DNA of 64,000 nucleotides, taken from positions 124,001 to 188,000 of the forward strand of contig JAHLKF010000020.1 of NCBI GenBank assembly GCA_025558075.1, written 5' to 3'. The stretch comes from Gaertneriomyces semiglobifer (taxonomy: Eukaryota > Chytridiomycota > Chytridiomycetes > Spizellomycetales > Spizellomycetaceae). Under the pieces are notes generated by a model. The model was not told the DNA's origin, did not search any database, and was given only the letters and a program-made list of their open reading frames with translations. Of the stretch, positions 12,692 through 21,943 are shown in pieces. The position numbers were made by a program, and so were the translations under genes. Position 1 is the first letter of the stretch. The number at the start of each line of letters is the position of its first letter.

Positions 12692-13945
12692 TCAAAGGAA
12701 TCGAACCACACAGTCGTCGAAATCCTGTGGCGCTGACGGGTCTGAGAGGAGAACGGGGGGAAAGGGGACACCAAACGGGAATGGTGTACGTGTACGTGTG
12801 AGTCGTGCGCTGCGTCGGTGTGTGGTTGTTGTTGTGTTTGTGTCGGTGTGGTGTGGGTGTGGGATTGTGGGATGTAGGGTTGTGCGCGGTTTGTTTTTGT
12901 GGAATGCGGGTGTTTTGATTTTCTCTTGTGAGATCCTCACATCATCACGCTCATCATCATTATCGTCAGACTGCTTATTATCATCATTATTCCACCAAAC
13001 ACTCTTCAACCCCCCTTCCCTCTTGATTTTGTCCACCAACTCCCTCCGCTCCCTCCCCACATCCCACTGCGCCAACACAGCCTTAGCATCACTCCCCACG
13101 GAATGCAAGTAATGCCGCACCGTCTCTCTTTCGATGTTTCGGGTACGGATTTCGGTGTATTGGTGGCGTCGGTGGCGGGAGAGGTAGGTTTGTGGGGAGA
13201 GGAGGGATGTTAGGTATGTAATTTCTGATGGGGAAAATGTGGGTTGTGTGTTTGAAATTGAGGGGGTGTTTGAAAGTGAGGAAGTGGTGATTGTGTTTGT
13301 GTTTGTCGCTGGAATGCGCGTGATATCGTCTCGTCCAGGACTCGTACGTCTCCGTTTCCGTCGTTGTCCATCCACCGCTAAAACCACAGAAGAAGGCGCA
13401 GACGAAGATGAAGAAGACGATACACCCGCAGAAGAAGAAGGAGACGCGGAGTGAAAAGATGTTGATGTTGTCGCAGGTGGAAACTCAAACGGATCCACCC
13501 CACCTTTCCCACCCACCATCTCCTCAATCTCCCCAGTCACCTCCGCCACCCGGTTTTGTGTAAGTTTACGTGTGCTTGCCCGTGTTCTTCGTACACCTAT
13601 TGACATCTCAGTCGGCGATGACGGCTTCAAAGACGTCGATCTCGCAGTACTCTTTCGCCTCAACGAAGAAGAAGCAACAGCAGAAGACGACGACGCAGGT
13701 GGCAGTGGTAGTGGTTGCGGGATCTCCAAAACCGGAAACAACTCGTAGATCTTGTTGAGTTCTTGGTCGGGCGTGAGGAGTTGGAAAGATGGGATTGCTC
13801 TATCCGTATCCATATCCATATTCGTATCCGTATTCGTTTTCGCTTTCGTGTTTGTGTTTGTGGTTGTGCTATTGTTCGTGGTGGATGACAAGGACCCGTC
13901 GTTATGAGTAGTATCGTTTGTGTTGTATGATACTTCCTTATCCAT
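12692..13945 (-). CDS. Hypothetical low-complexity protein with basic C-terminal region
   Basis: A 417-codon uninterrupted frame. The N-terminal half is dominated by N, T, S and D runs. A predicted helical block in the last third looks structured (SEITYLTSLLSPQTYLSRH, YTEIRTRNIERETVRHYLHS). Basic patches such as RRKRRRTSPGR could be nuclear localisation signals. The C-terminus is RRSARLTRTRTPFPFG and then an acidic DFDDCVVRFL. I do not recognise the family; a chromatin or nuclear role is a guess. The frame stays open upstream of the chosen ATG for about 30 codons (with IIHILPYDDAAFGAFAATA) to a possible AG acceptor near 14050, so an upstream exon is likely missing from this model. Confidence 0.55.
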   Translation of the reverse strand: MDKEVSYNTNDTTHNDGSLSSTTNNSTTTNTNTKAKTNTDTNMDMDTDRAIPSFQLLTPDQELNKIYELFPVLEIPQPLPLPPASSSSAVASSSLRRKSTARSTSLKPSSPTEMSIGVRRTRASTRKLTQNRVAEVTGEIEEMVGGKGGVDPFEFPPATTSTSFHSASPSSSAGVSSSSSSSAPSSVVLAVDGQRRKRRRTSPGRDDITRIPATNTNTITTSSLSNTPSISNTQPTFSPSEITYLTSLLSPQTYLSRHRRHQYTEIRTRNIERETVRHYLHSVGSDAKAVLAQWDVGRERRELVDKIKREGGLKSVWWNNDDNKQSDDNDDERDDVRISQEKIKTPAFHKNKPRTTLHPTIPHPHHTDTNTTTTTHRRSARLTRTRTPFPFGVPFPPVLLSDPSAPQDFDDCVVRFL

Positions 13946-14310
13946 CTCAACGTCGGAAACGGATGAGGGTGCCGTGGCAGCGAAAGCACCGAAAGCAGCG
14001 TCGTCGTATGGCAGAATGTGTATGATCGTCGATCCCGTAACTTCAGGTACTTCTGCTCACACAAACAAAACACGCACATACGGAAAAACAACCAAAAAAC
14101 AAACCACATCCCAAAACGAAAAAAAAAGCCCACATAAAAGACACACACAAGCAAAAACCGAGAACCGAAAAAACAAAAAAAAGGGAAACGAGAAAAGGGA
14201 AAAAAGGAAATCAGAAACAAAACCCCATATATTTTAACCTCCCCACACCCACACTCATCCACACACCCCTCCCCTCCCCATTTCAAAAAAAAAACCAAAA
14301 ATCAAAAACA
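13946..14310. other. T-rich (minus strand) spacer
   Basis: A-rich on the plus strand, with long A and CA runs. It may hold the 5' end or first intron of the hypothetical gene to the left (see that entry) and the 3' UTR of the HAD gene to the right. Confidence 0.4.
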
Positions 14311-15290
14311 CTACAACCTACTTTTCCTCTCCAAAATCTCCACCCCCAGCAACCCCTCCAACTGCACCATCGCCTCCCTCGCTTTGCCAGGATACACTCT
14401 CACAGTCGTCATCCCCACCCCTCTCGCGCTCTTCAGATTCTCCCCAATATCGTCAATCATGATGACGTGTTTGGGGTGGACGCCGACCATGTCGCAGGCG
14501 CGGAGGAAGATGGCGGGGTCGGGTTTGCGGAGGTGGAGGATGGAGGATTCGAGGTAGTGGTCGAAGAGGGAGGTGAGGTGGGGTGGGGGGAGGAGGAAGG
14601 ATAGGTCGTCTTCTTCTTCGTGTTTGGTGGGAGATCCCGCATTGTTGTTGGTGGTGTTGGTGGTGGGTGTTGTCCGCGGAATGATGAAATTATTCGTCAA
14701 TGCAACAACCTTCCACTTCCCAATTTCTACACCCAAAAAAACAAGGGCGGTGAACAAACCCGACCCATTGGAAAAAAACTTTCATACACAAACAGTTGAT
14801 ACAATACCTTTAAGTTTCCTGACACACCCCACCACAACCTCATCCACTTTACTCGCCTCCTTCATCATCTGAAAGAAAAACGATTTTCCATCAACGGTCC
14901 AATCCATTGTCTCATCCCACTCTAACCCACTCTGCTGTTGTTGGTTCGGGGCCCGTTTCTTCATCCACTCACGATACACCTCCCGATTCCCCGGATCCGA
15001 CATCTCACGTCCAAACAACGGATAAAACTCTTCCAACGTAAGTTCATTACGTTCGAGTCGATGAAACGCTCCATGTGGGGTTCGTGACTGTCTAAAAAAA
15101 TAAAAAAGGCATAAATAAAAATACTCTCTGTCTGCTGGTCTATGTCATACAAGGACGATTTGTATACTACTTACATGGCCACATTCAAATAGTTTTCAGG
15201 AAACCCACGAGACCGTTCATATGCTCTTATCCCCTCTAACGGACTGTGTACGCATACCCCTCCGATATCGAAAAAGATCGCTTTGTACAT
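14311..15290 (-). CDS. HAD-superfamily hydrolase (ACAD10 / epoxide-hydrolase N-domain type)
   Basis: Three exons: 15175-15290, 14808-15091, 14311-14726, giving 271 residues. Splicing gives IQSRTPHGAFHRLERNELTL, which matches the cap region of the HAD domain found at the N-terminus of ACAD10 and soluble epoxide hydrolase. HAD motif I is FFDIGGV, with nucleophile Asp8. The usual second Asp is replaced by Gly10, as in several members of this subfamily, so phosphatase activity is uncertain. Motif II is VALTNN, motif III is the Lys in LRKPDPAIF, and motif IV is MIDDIGEN. A non-conserved T/N-rich insertion (PRTTPTTNTTNNNAGSPTK) lies between motifs II and III. The substrate is unknown. A long (GA)n tract lies just upstream of the start codon. 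Confidence 0.85.
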
Positions 15291-15356
15291 CCTCGACAAA
15301 CATGTACTATCGCTTTCTCTTTCTCTCTTGTTTTCTCTTTCTCGTTTTCTGGCTTG

Positions 15357-15357
<1 letters not shown>

Positions 15358-15411
<54 letters not shown>
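15358..15411. repeat. (CT)n / (GA)n microsatellite, about 54 bp
   Basis: An almost perfect CT dinucleotide run. On the minus strand it is a GA tract about 70 nt upstream of the HAD-hydrolase start codon, in its promoter or 5' UTR. GA tracts can keep promoters nucleosome-poor in some eukaryotes. Confidence 0.95.
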
Positions 15412-15414
<3 letters not shown>

Positions 15415-15429
15415 ACACTACAACTTTGT

Positions 15430-16420
15430 CAAACCCTCGTATAGGATGGTAAAGAACCGGTTTAGAGTTCAACGTATCACTTTTTTGTGTGTGGTGCTAT
15501 ACCCGTTCTTGATGTCTTCGCAGAACAACCCAGAATCACGCAGACGAAGACCTGTGCAGCTGCCCGCTCTGTTTAAATACCCGGACCCGTGAAACAGGCT
15601 CAACTCATGTGTTGGAAAAGGTCAGGGCATCATCCCAAATTCACCGTGTGAAATATGTGTGAAGTGTGTGAAATGTACGTTCGGCTGCACACACATCCTT
15701 TTTACACGCGTGTGTGACAAACGTATAAACCCCCGAAATCACAGATCTCATGAAATTCTCAAGTCAAAGCAGGTTGTCTGGACAAACACAATACCCGAAA
15801 CGAAACAAACAACACGTAACAACAACGACAACACAAGTGTGCCTTCCGCCAACACAGTATCACAGCTTCACAGTCAAAAACCAGCTTTCCATGTTAAATT
15901 ACAACAAATAAGAAACGTATATATTGTTTTTCAGCGGTACCACACACACAATCCCAGACGCATTTCCCCCAAGATGATCCCCAACCACTCATTCAAATTC
16001 ATACAAAACCATCACTCAACACCTTCCTTCGACAAGTGCAAACATCCAAACCATCCAAAAAAAATCAAAAAAGCCATCCACTAGGGCGTCTGCCTGAGTA
16101 TCCACTCAAAAGCAAGCGGTCCACTTGAAAGAAATCGATCCAACTCGCGAAAAGCAGACCATGTATGCTCCAATTCCGCAAAATAATCCTTTTTGTGTTT
16201 TTTTTTCATTAAATAAACTGGGGGTTGTCTTTTCCCAACCGAATGAGATACTTGCTGCTTCCAACACACGCACAAGCGCTCGCCAAATATCGGGTCCCAC
16301 AAGAGCGGCAGCGCCAGACGAGCGAATATCTCAACGCAGAGAGAGAGAGAGAGAGACGTGAGAAAAAGAAGCGAGAGACGTTTTCTTAAGGTAAAAATTT
16401 CCGCAAAAGATCAGAGGGCT
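15430..16420. other. Intergenic, microsatellite-rich
   Basis: About 1 kb holding AC-rich sequence, (GA)n near 16340-16356 and no convincing coding frame. It lies between the HAD-gene 5' region and the 3' end of the PRL-type phosphatase. Confidence 0.5.
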
Positions 16421-17374
16421 TCAAGCGGACCCCTCTGCAGCATTCGCCGACCTCCGGAACCGAAACACCTTTCCAAAGCTCTCTTTCAAACTCAAGCTCA
16501 CATTGGCGCCCAACCCACCCATCCCCGTTGTTCCACCACCACTAGCAGCACCATTAGTAGCAGCACCTCCACCACCACCACCACCACCACCACTACCGGC
16601 GACACTCGGTGGTGTACTGCTCCGCTTCAAAAAGCCTCCTCGCGTCTTTTTCCACGCGCGTTTGTAGGAATCAATCCAGTTGAGTTGAATAGTGTTCAAA
16701 GCGCCACGACGACGACGACGCACAAACTCAACAGCGTCCAAGGGCGCCATGCCGGCTTCGACGAGGGCGGCGGTGACAAGGACAGGAGCGCGTCCGAGAC
16801 CCGCGACGCAATGAACGGCAATGACGGGACCCGTGCCTTCTTTGTAGTCCTTTGGCGGATGAGTCAGGCCATTGAAGCGCTCATCGCACAGGGAGAGAAA
16901 GGCGTGTAGGATGGAGGAAGGCGGAACACCTCCGTCCTTGAAGGGCCAATCGTGGACCTGGATGCCGGCTGCCTGGAGGACACCCTTTTCGTAGGTGGGC
17001 TCGCAGAGTCGCACGACGTCGGTGACGCCGCGGAGTTTGAGTTCTTCGAGGTAGATGGGCAGGGTGTTGCTTGTCGGACAGTCGAGGATGACGAAACGGA
17101 GGTTGCGGTGTTCGATGGTGGACATGATGCGGGCAAAAGGAATGTTGCTGGACGAGGTAGAGTTCGGGGTAGGAGGTTGTTGAGTGCTCGAAAAGGGACG
17201 TGGAGAGGCGCGAAAGGGAAAGGGGCGAGGCATTTCATTGTGAGTGGTGGTAGTAGTAGAAATCGCAGGTGGCGATCCTTTGACGCAGACCACGGCGGGG
17301 ACGCGGTCTTGATCCTTGACCATCATCATGGCCGTCGTGGTCGTAGTGGTGGTGGTGGTTGCAGTGGGCGACAT
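16421..17374 (-). CDS. PRL/PTP4A-type protein tyrosine phosphatase
   Basis: Single exon, 317 residues. The catalytic core covers about residues 78-235. It starts with RFVILDCPTSNTLPIYLEEL, has the WPFKDGGVPP loop with the likely general acid Asp147, and the P-loop HCVAGLGRAPVLV with Cys189 and Arg195. VAGLGRAP is diagnostic of the PRL (PTP4A) group. RRRRRGALNTIQLNWIDSYK continues the family match. Classical PRLs are about 170 residues and end in a CAAX prenylation box. This protein has an 80-residue Thr/Ser/Pro-rich N-terminal extension and a C-terminal extension with a long poly-Gly run. It ends NAAEGSA without a CAAX box, so it cannot be anchored by farnesylation in the usual way. KRAWKKTRGGFLKR is a basic segment that could still bind membrane lipids. 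Confidence 0.9.
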   Translation of the reverse strand: MSPTATTTTTTTTTAMMMVKDQDRVPAVVCVKGSPPAISTTTTTHNEMPRPFPFRASPRPFSSTQQPPTPNSTSSSNIPFARIMSTIEHRNLRFVILDCPTSNTLPIYLEELKLRGVTDVVRLCEPTYEKGVLQAAGIQVHDWPFKDGGVPPSSILHAFLSLCDERFNGLTHPPKDYKEGTGPVIAVHCVAGLGRAPVLVTAALVEAGMAPLDAVEFVRRRRRGALNTIQLNWIDSYKRAWKKTRGGFLKRSSTPPSVAGSGGGGGGGGGAATNGAASGGGTTGMGGLGANVSLSLKESFGKVFRFRRSANAAEGSA

Positions 17375-18590
17375 GTGGAAATTGATTTACACCAACCTCT
17401 GATGAGATAATATAATATAATTTTTTGTGCTTTTGCGAGAGCGGCGGTCGGTGATTGGCTTTAATAAGTTGATTTTTTCCAATATCCTGATGGATGAATA
17501 TCAGTCTGGCTCCAATTCGGATGCTGCCAAAAAGTCAGCCGTAGGAACAGTAGAGCAGGAGTGGCGTCCCGTCGTGCGACGAATGGTAGGTATAATTGCA
17601 GTTGTTGTTGTGAATGTAGTAGTAGACAATGGTGGTGGTGAACGGCGGTGGCAGTGGCAGCAGCTGCACAACAGGGGCGACGACGACGACAACGACGAGG
17701 ATGCCGACGATGCCGACGACGACGACGACGACTTCGACGGAGCTAGTCGACAGCAGAAACGGGGCTTCTCAGCCCATGAAGTAGAGACAGACGACGGTAA
17801 AACGAAACGAGAATGGGTACTAGCGGCCAGAATGGAGGACTTTTTTCACACACTACTTTTCCGTGTGTGTGTGTGTGTTGTTGTTGTTGTTGTTGTTGTG
17901 TGCTTGTTCTGTGTGTGTGTATCTAGCACTATGTGTATGTGTATGCTGCAAGTGCAAGTAAGTGTTTTCTGTTTCCCCAGCCGTTTACTTATGCAAATGT
18001 GCAGTTGTCTTATATAAGCGATGCGATTATGGATCAGTTGATTGGGGGAATTGATTGAAATGGATTGGGGAACGTGTGTATGTGTATGTGTATGTGTATG
18101 TGTGCGTGTGGATGAGTTGCTTTATGTGTTTGTTATGCGTCAGTGAGTGGTAAGGTAATATGATTATTAAGTAACTGTACATGTATAAGTAACTATTGAT
18201 ATCATAGTAGCTAGCTAGTAACTAGTAATGGTGCACGTAAGCAGCACACACTAGTTAGTAACTAGCACTAAGCAACACACATGGGGGGAAAGAAACAAAA
18301 GAGAGGCGTTCCCTTTATTATGTGTGTGACTGGCGGGTGGGCATGGAGAGACAGCCAGCCACACAACACACAGTTGATCTTGAAATTGAATGAAAATTTG
18401 GGAGAACGAGTCACATGAGTCATATGACTGCATGTGAATAAGGCACGTTGGTGTCATGTGGTTGGCGCGAGAAAGGGTTTCGTTGAAGGTTGAATTTGAA
18501 TTTGATGCCGAGCGAGCGCGAAATTTAACAGCTCACACACACACACACACACATACACATACACATACACATACATACATACCCGCAAAA
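17375..18590. other. Long divergent intergenic region rich in microsatellites
   Basis: About 1.2 kb between the phosphatase and LCCL start codons. It contains GAC/GAT triplet runs (17670-17740), a (GT)n(TTG)n tract near 17865-17910, TATGTG repeats (18073-18105), variants of AGTAACTA (about 18188-18270) and a CA/ACATAC tract (18533-18582) just before the LCCL gene. Open frames here only translate these repeats. I see no gene. Confidence 0.6.
18533..18582. repeat. (CA)n / (ACATAC)n tract in the LCCL gene leader
   Basis: A dinucleotide and hexanucleotide repeat ending 9 nt before the ATG at 18591. If an in-frame upstream ATG at 18456 were used it would encode a THTHTH run. I take it as 5' UTR. 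Confidence 0.85.
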
Positions 18591-20726
18591 ATGATGAACC
18601 ATAATACAGCAAGTGTGATCCCATCCAGAGCAAATACTAGGACTGTGCCTGTGAATGGCGACGACGATGATGATATTGCTATAGATAATGCATATGTGGC
18701 GAACGATCCTGACAATGATGATGGTGATGGTGAACGGGGGAGGTTCGGTATAGAGAGGTTAGACGATACACAACAGCAACAGCAGCACGAACAACAGGAA
18801 CAGCAGCAGGCGAGTATTGCTACAACGACAACAACAGGAAGTAATGCCGCGCTCCTAAAGCAAAGACCACCACGACAACAACAACAAAGTGATCATCACC
18901 ATCCGGCGGCTGCCATTATTCCTGTAGAGGATGACGACGACGACAACGACGAGCGTCATGCGCTGAATAATGATAGCGCTTCCAAGCCGTCCCATGCAGC
19001 TGCAACTGCTCTTCACCAGCACCATCCCCTCAAGCGTTTATTGGAGCGCTGGGAAAAGAAACTCCGGATACGTCCACAGACAATCAGGCCCATCCCCACG
19101 TTATCTCGCCCCTTGTTCCCTTCCCTCTCCGCAAAATTGGATGCCGCCATCAATATTGTCCCGTTGCACTGGCACTGGCTGCCCCTCTGGATCTACGCCC
19201 TTCTCTGGATGCTCCTCTTTGGCCTCCTCGTCCATTTCAACATTTACAAAGCCTCGACCCCACTCGGGAAACCCGAATATATAAGCTGCACCGATAATCT
19301 GTGGTCCTGGCGCATGGAAACTTGCGGTCTAGACGGCATGTACTGCCACCCCTTTCGTAACGCTTCCTACATCATTCGTTGTCCCACCGGCTGCGATCTC
19401 ACCTTTAACCAGAATCGGCGGTGGCTCGGCGACTCTCAGCGCGGCTTTATGCAGCCATGGGTCGTCGGTGGGAACCCCGCCTACAAGGCCGAAAGCTGGA
19501 TATGTCCCAGCGCCATCCATGCTGGACTCGTCTCCAAAGCCTGGGGCGGGTGTGCAAAAGTCACGCTCACCGGTGAGAGTCTCAACTACCCTGCCAGCGA
19601 GCAAAATGGCGTGACCTCCTTAGCGTACGACGCGTGGTTCCCTAAATCCTACGAGCTGAGTTACGTCGAGTCCTCCCATTGCACAGACTACTCCTGGGCC
19701 ATCACGCCCGTCGCCATCCTCCTTGTCGCCTTTTTCCCACTCGTCCATCCCACCCTCGGCACCTACGCGTTTGCCCTCCTCACCGCAGGTCACTTTTACG
19801 TCACCTTTGTCGGCATCCCTATCCATTCCGACGACTGGCTCGCCGAATCCTGGGCTCGGTACCTCGTCATGCTGGCCTTTGCCTACATCCTCTACCGCCT
19901 CTTCATCCGCGTCACCCTCCCCTCCCAACCTTCCAAATACCTCCTCGATCTCTTTCTCTTTGTCGTCATCCCCTTTTTCTTTGCCCTCCACCTCGAAGTC
20001 GTCATGGCCCCCTTTGCCGATTTCGGACTCACCTCCCGCGCCTTTCGTGAACCCCGCACCCTCATCCTCTTCATCATCGGTGTCCCCACCGTCGTCATCA
20101 TCTGCATCGCCCAACTCTACCTCCTCCGTCGCCACGGTCTCCTCGGCACCTACATCCTCGGCTACGCCCTCGCCATCCTCCTCTACTTTTCCCTCTCCGA
20201 AGCACAAAACCTCCATATCCACTTACACCACTACACACTCGGTCTCATCCTCGTTCCTCTCACACGACTACAAACGCGTCCGTCCCTCATCTTTCACGCA
20301 TTCGCTCTTGGTCTGTTCGTGCAGGGTTTATCAAGGTGGGGCCCCGCTTCTCCATTTGATACCACACTCCAAAACCTCGCGGGAGACGAAGCCGTATGGG
20401 TCCCCCGCCCTTACTTTGACATCTCACCCCTCTCACTCCGCGACACGGCCACAGTCCACTGGTCCATCGGCGACCAAAACACACTCATCGAAGGCTCATA
20501 CGACGCTTACTCCCTACTTTTGAACGACGTTGAAGTCTATCGTGGGACGGAAAATACTGTGGTCGTGAACCGATTGAAAGAGGATGCGGATCGCGGGAGA
20601 CGCTATTATTTGAGGGTCGCCCTTGTGGCGGCGGGCGCGGCGTTGGAGTATAGTTATCCGGTGGTGGTGCATGGGAATGGAACGGTGGTCTATCAGAATG
20701 GAACCGTATCGGATCCGCCGGTGTGA
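18591..20726 (+). CDS. Fungal LCCL-domain multipass membrane protein
   Basis: Single exon, 711 residues from the ATG after a CA-repeat leader. An in-frame ATG at 18456 would add 45 residues that mostly encode the CA repeat. The first 150 residues are low complexity (poly-D, poly-Q, poly-H). A first membrane segment (LPLWIYALLWMLLFGLLVHF) is followed by a luminal or extracellular LCCL domain with paired cysteines and the diagnostic CPSAIHAGLVSKAWGGCAKV. About eight more hydrophobic segments follow, then a soluble beta-rich tail with three NGT/NGTV glycosylation-like sites near the end. LCCL membrane proteins of this layout are widespread in fungi, and their function is unknown. The usual order (TM, LCCL, multi-TM, C-terminal domain) is kept. 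Confidence 0.88.
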   Translation: MMNHNTASVIPSRANTRTVPVNGDDDDDIAIDNAYVANDPDNDDGDGERGRFGIERLDDTQQQQQHEQQEQQQASIATTTTTGSNAALLKQRPPRQQQQSDHHHPAAAIIPVEDDDDDNDERHALNNDSASKPSHAAATALHQHHPLKRLLERWEKKLRIRPQTIRPIPTLSRPLFPSLSAKLDAAINIVPLHWHWLPLWIYALLWMLLFGLLVHFNIYKASTPLGKPEYISCTDNLWSWRMETCGLDGMYCHPFRNASYIIRCPTGCDLTFNQNRRWLGDSQRGFMQPWVVGGNPAYKAESWICPSAIHAGLVSKAWGGCAKVTLTGESLNYPASEQNGVTSLAYDAWFPKSYELSYVESSHCTDYSWAITPVAILLVAFFPLVHPTLGTYAFALLTAGHFYVTFVGIPIHSDDWLAESWARYLVMLAFAYILYRLFIRVTLPSQPSKYLLDLFLFVVIPFFFALHLEVVMAPFADFGLTSRAFREPRTLILFIIGVPTVVIICIAQLYLLRRHGLLGTYILGYALAILLYFSLSEAQNLHIHLHHYTLGLILVPLTRLQTRPSLIFHAFALGLFVQGLSRWGPASPFDTTLQNLAGDEAVWVPRPYFDISPLSLRDTATVHWSIGDQNTLIEGSYDAYSLLLNDVEVYRGTENTVVVNRLKEDADRGRRYYLRVALVAAGAALEYSYPVVVHGNGTVVYQNGTVSDPPV

Positions 20727-21940
20727 ACATGAAATAACCCCTCAACCCACACTGGTGAATTATCTGTATAGGGTGTATATATACGCCATTTTTGGGACCC
20801 GTTAAAAGATCCATTCAAAAAAGTCATTTTAATAGAAAGGAATGAGGAATATGCAACATTCTCTTAGAAAAAGTTTCCAAAACAGAACTGGGAGTCTCAT
20901 CAATCCCAAATATCCCTTGTTTTTTAACGGCGAGCGAAACATCATCCTAGCATTTACAATTCAGGCAAATAGCATTAATGAGCCCCATGGAACAGATCCA
21001 TTTCAGGTATTATAGATCAATCCCGAAAATCCCGGTGTTTAACGGCGAGTGAATGATGTATACCCATTGTACGAATCGCAGCAGTATGCCTTGAGGTATC
21101 GTCAAAAACCATGCCAAATACATTATACCCAACGAAAACAATCGGGCAATATCAATAGCAGTATATACTGGCTTCGCACACTCCGTTCGTTCGCCGACTC
21201 ACCCAAGGCAGAGAGATAACAATGGATATGTGGGTATGGCGGTATTTTTATGTGTTGCCTGATGCCAACGAGTCGAGTGACCATTTACCAGTTCGTGTTA
21301 TGAGTGCTTTTGGCTGATGCCTTAATTTTGAACCTGACTGGATGGCAGTGATAAAGTACAATCGGAAGCTTCGGACGTTACCCGTTCAAGATCAAAAACT
21401 GTCCCGGGGTCATTTGACGCAGATAGCTGAATTTTGAAGCTGAGTAAGAGGTAACGTTGGATGCTCGCGCTGGAGATTGGAGTGGGTGATTCTTGAATTT
21501 AGGAGGCGTACGGGTTTACGTCGCCCACGCGGTTCGGTCAAGTGTGGGAGGCTTTTCATATCATTCTGGCACACCGTGTGCGAATCCGGTCAGCCGACGA
21601 GCAGTGTCATGTATCTACAAGACGAAGGAGATTCTCATTAGTAGTAAGAAGAATAGGTCTTCTCCGTCTGTGTCTAACCCAGTGGCAAAACGCGTGGGAA
21701 ATTCTCGGGATTGATCTTCCTGCGTTCTCACAGTACTTTATATATACTCGTTGCACCAAGGCCTCCAAGACGTAACATTAAGCAATAGAGTAGATCCAAA
21801 CAGATAGACAGCGCATGAGTACTAGCCTCTTCGTCGCAGACTATGTCTTCAAGACTCTGAGGCAGATGAACCCACTCAGTTGAATATAGATCGAATATGT
21901 CACCAAGAAGCTTCATGCGAAACCTCGTACAGGTCGGTAA
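20727..21940. other. Gene-poor stretch with short direct repeats
   Basis: About 1.2 kb. No credible frame. It contains two diverged copies of a block of about 40 bp (20899-20938 and 21016-21053, listed separately). Otherwise I see nothing. Confidence 0.5.
20899..21053 (+). repeat. Two diverged direct repeats of about 40 bp
   Basis: Copy 1 is at 20899-20938 and copy 2 at 21016-21053. Both start ATCAATCCC and end with TTTAACGGCGAG followed by CGAA or TGAA. The shared end resembles the conserved TAACGGCGAGTGAA of the 5' part of fungal large-subunit rRNA, but the flanks do not. Confidence 0.55.
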
Positions 21941-21943
21941 GGA

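Noticed and set aside
12690..12715. GGTTCGATTCC B-box match on the minus strand
   Set aside because: It encodes the conserved-looking C-terminus of the hypothetical gene (DFDDCVVRFL) and no A-box or stems are present.
17427..18017. 196-codon frame with poly-D and poly-V
   Set aside because: It only translates GAC and GTT/TGT triplet repeats; no protein-like core.
19620..20523. Long antisense and alternate-frame open frames (200-266 codons) inside the LCCL gene
   Set aside because: They result from the codon bias of the real gene and have repetitive, unnatural composition.
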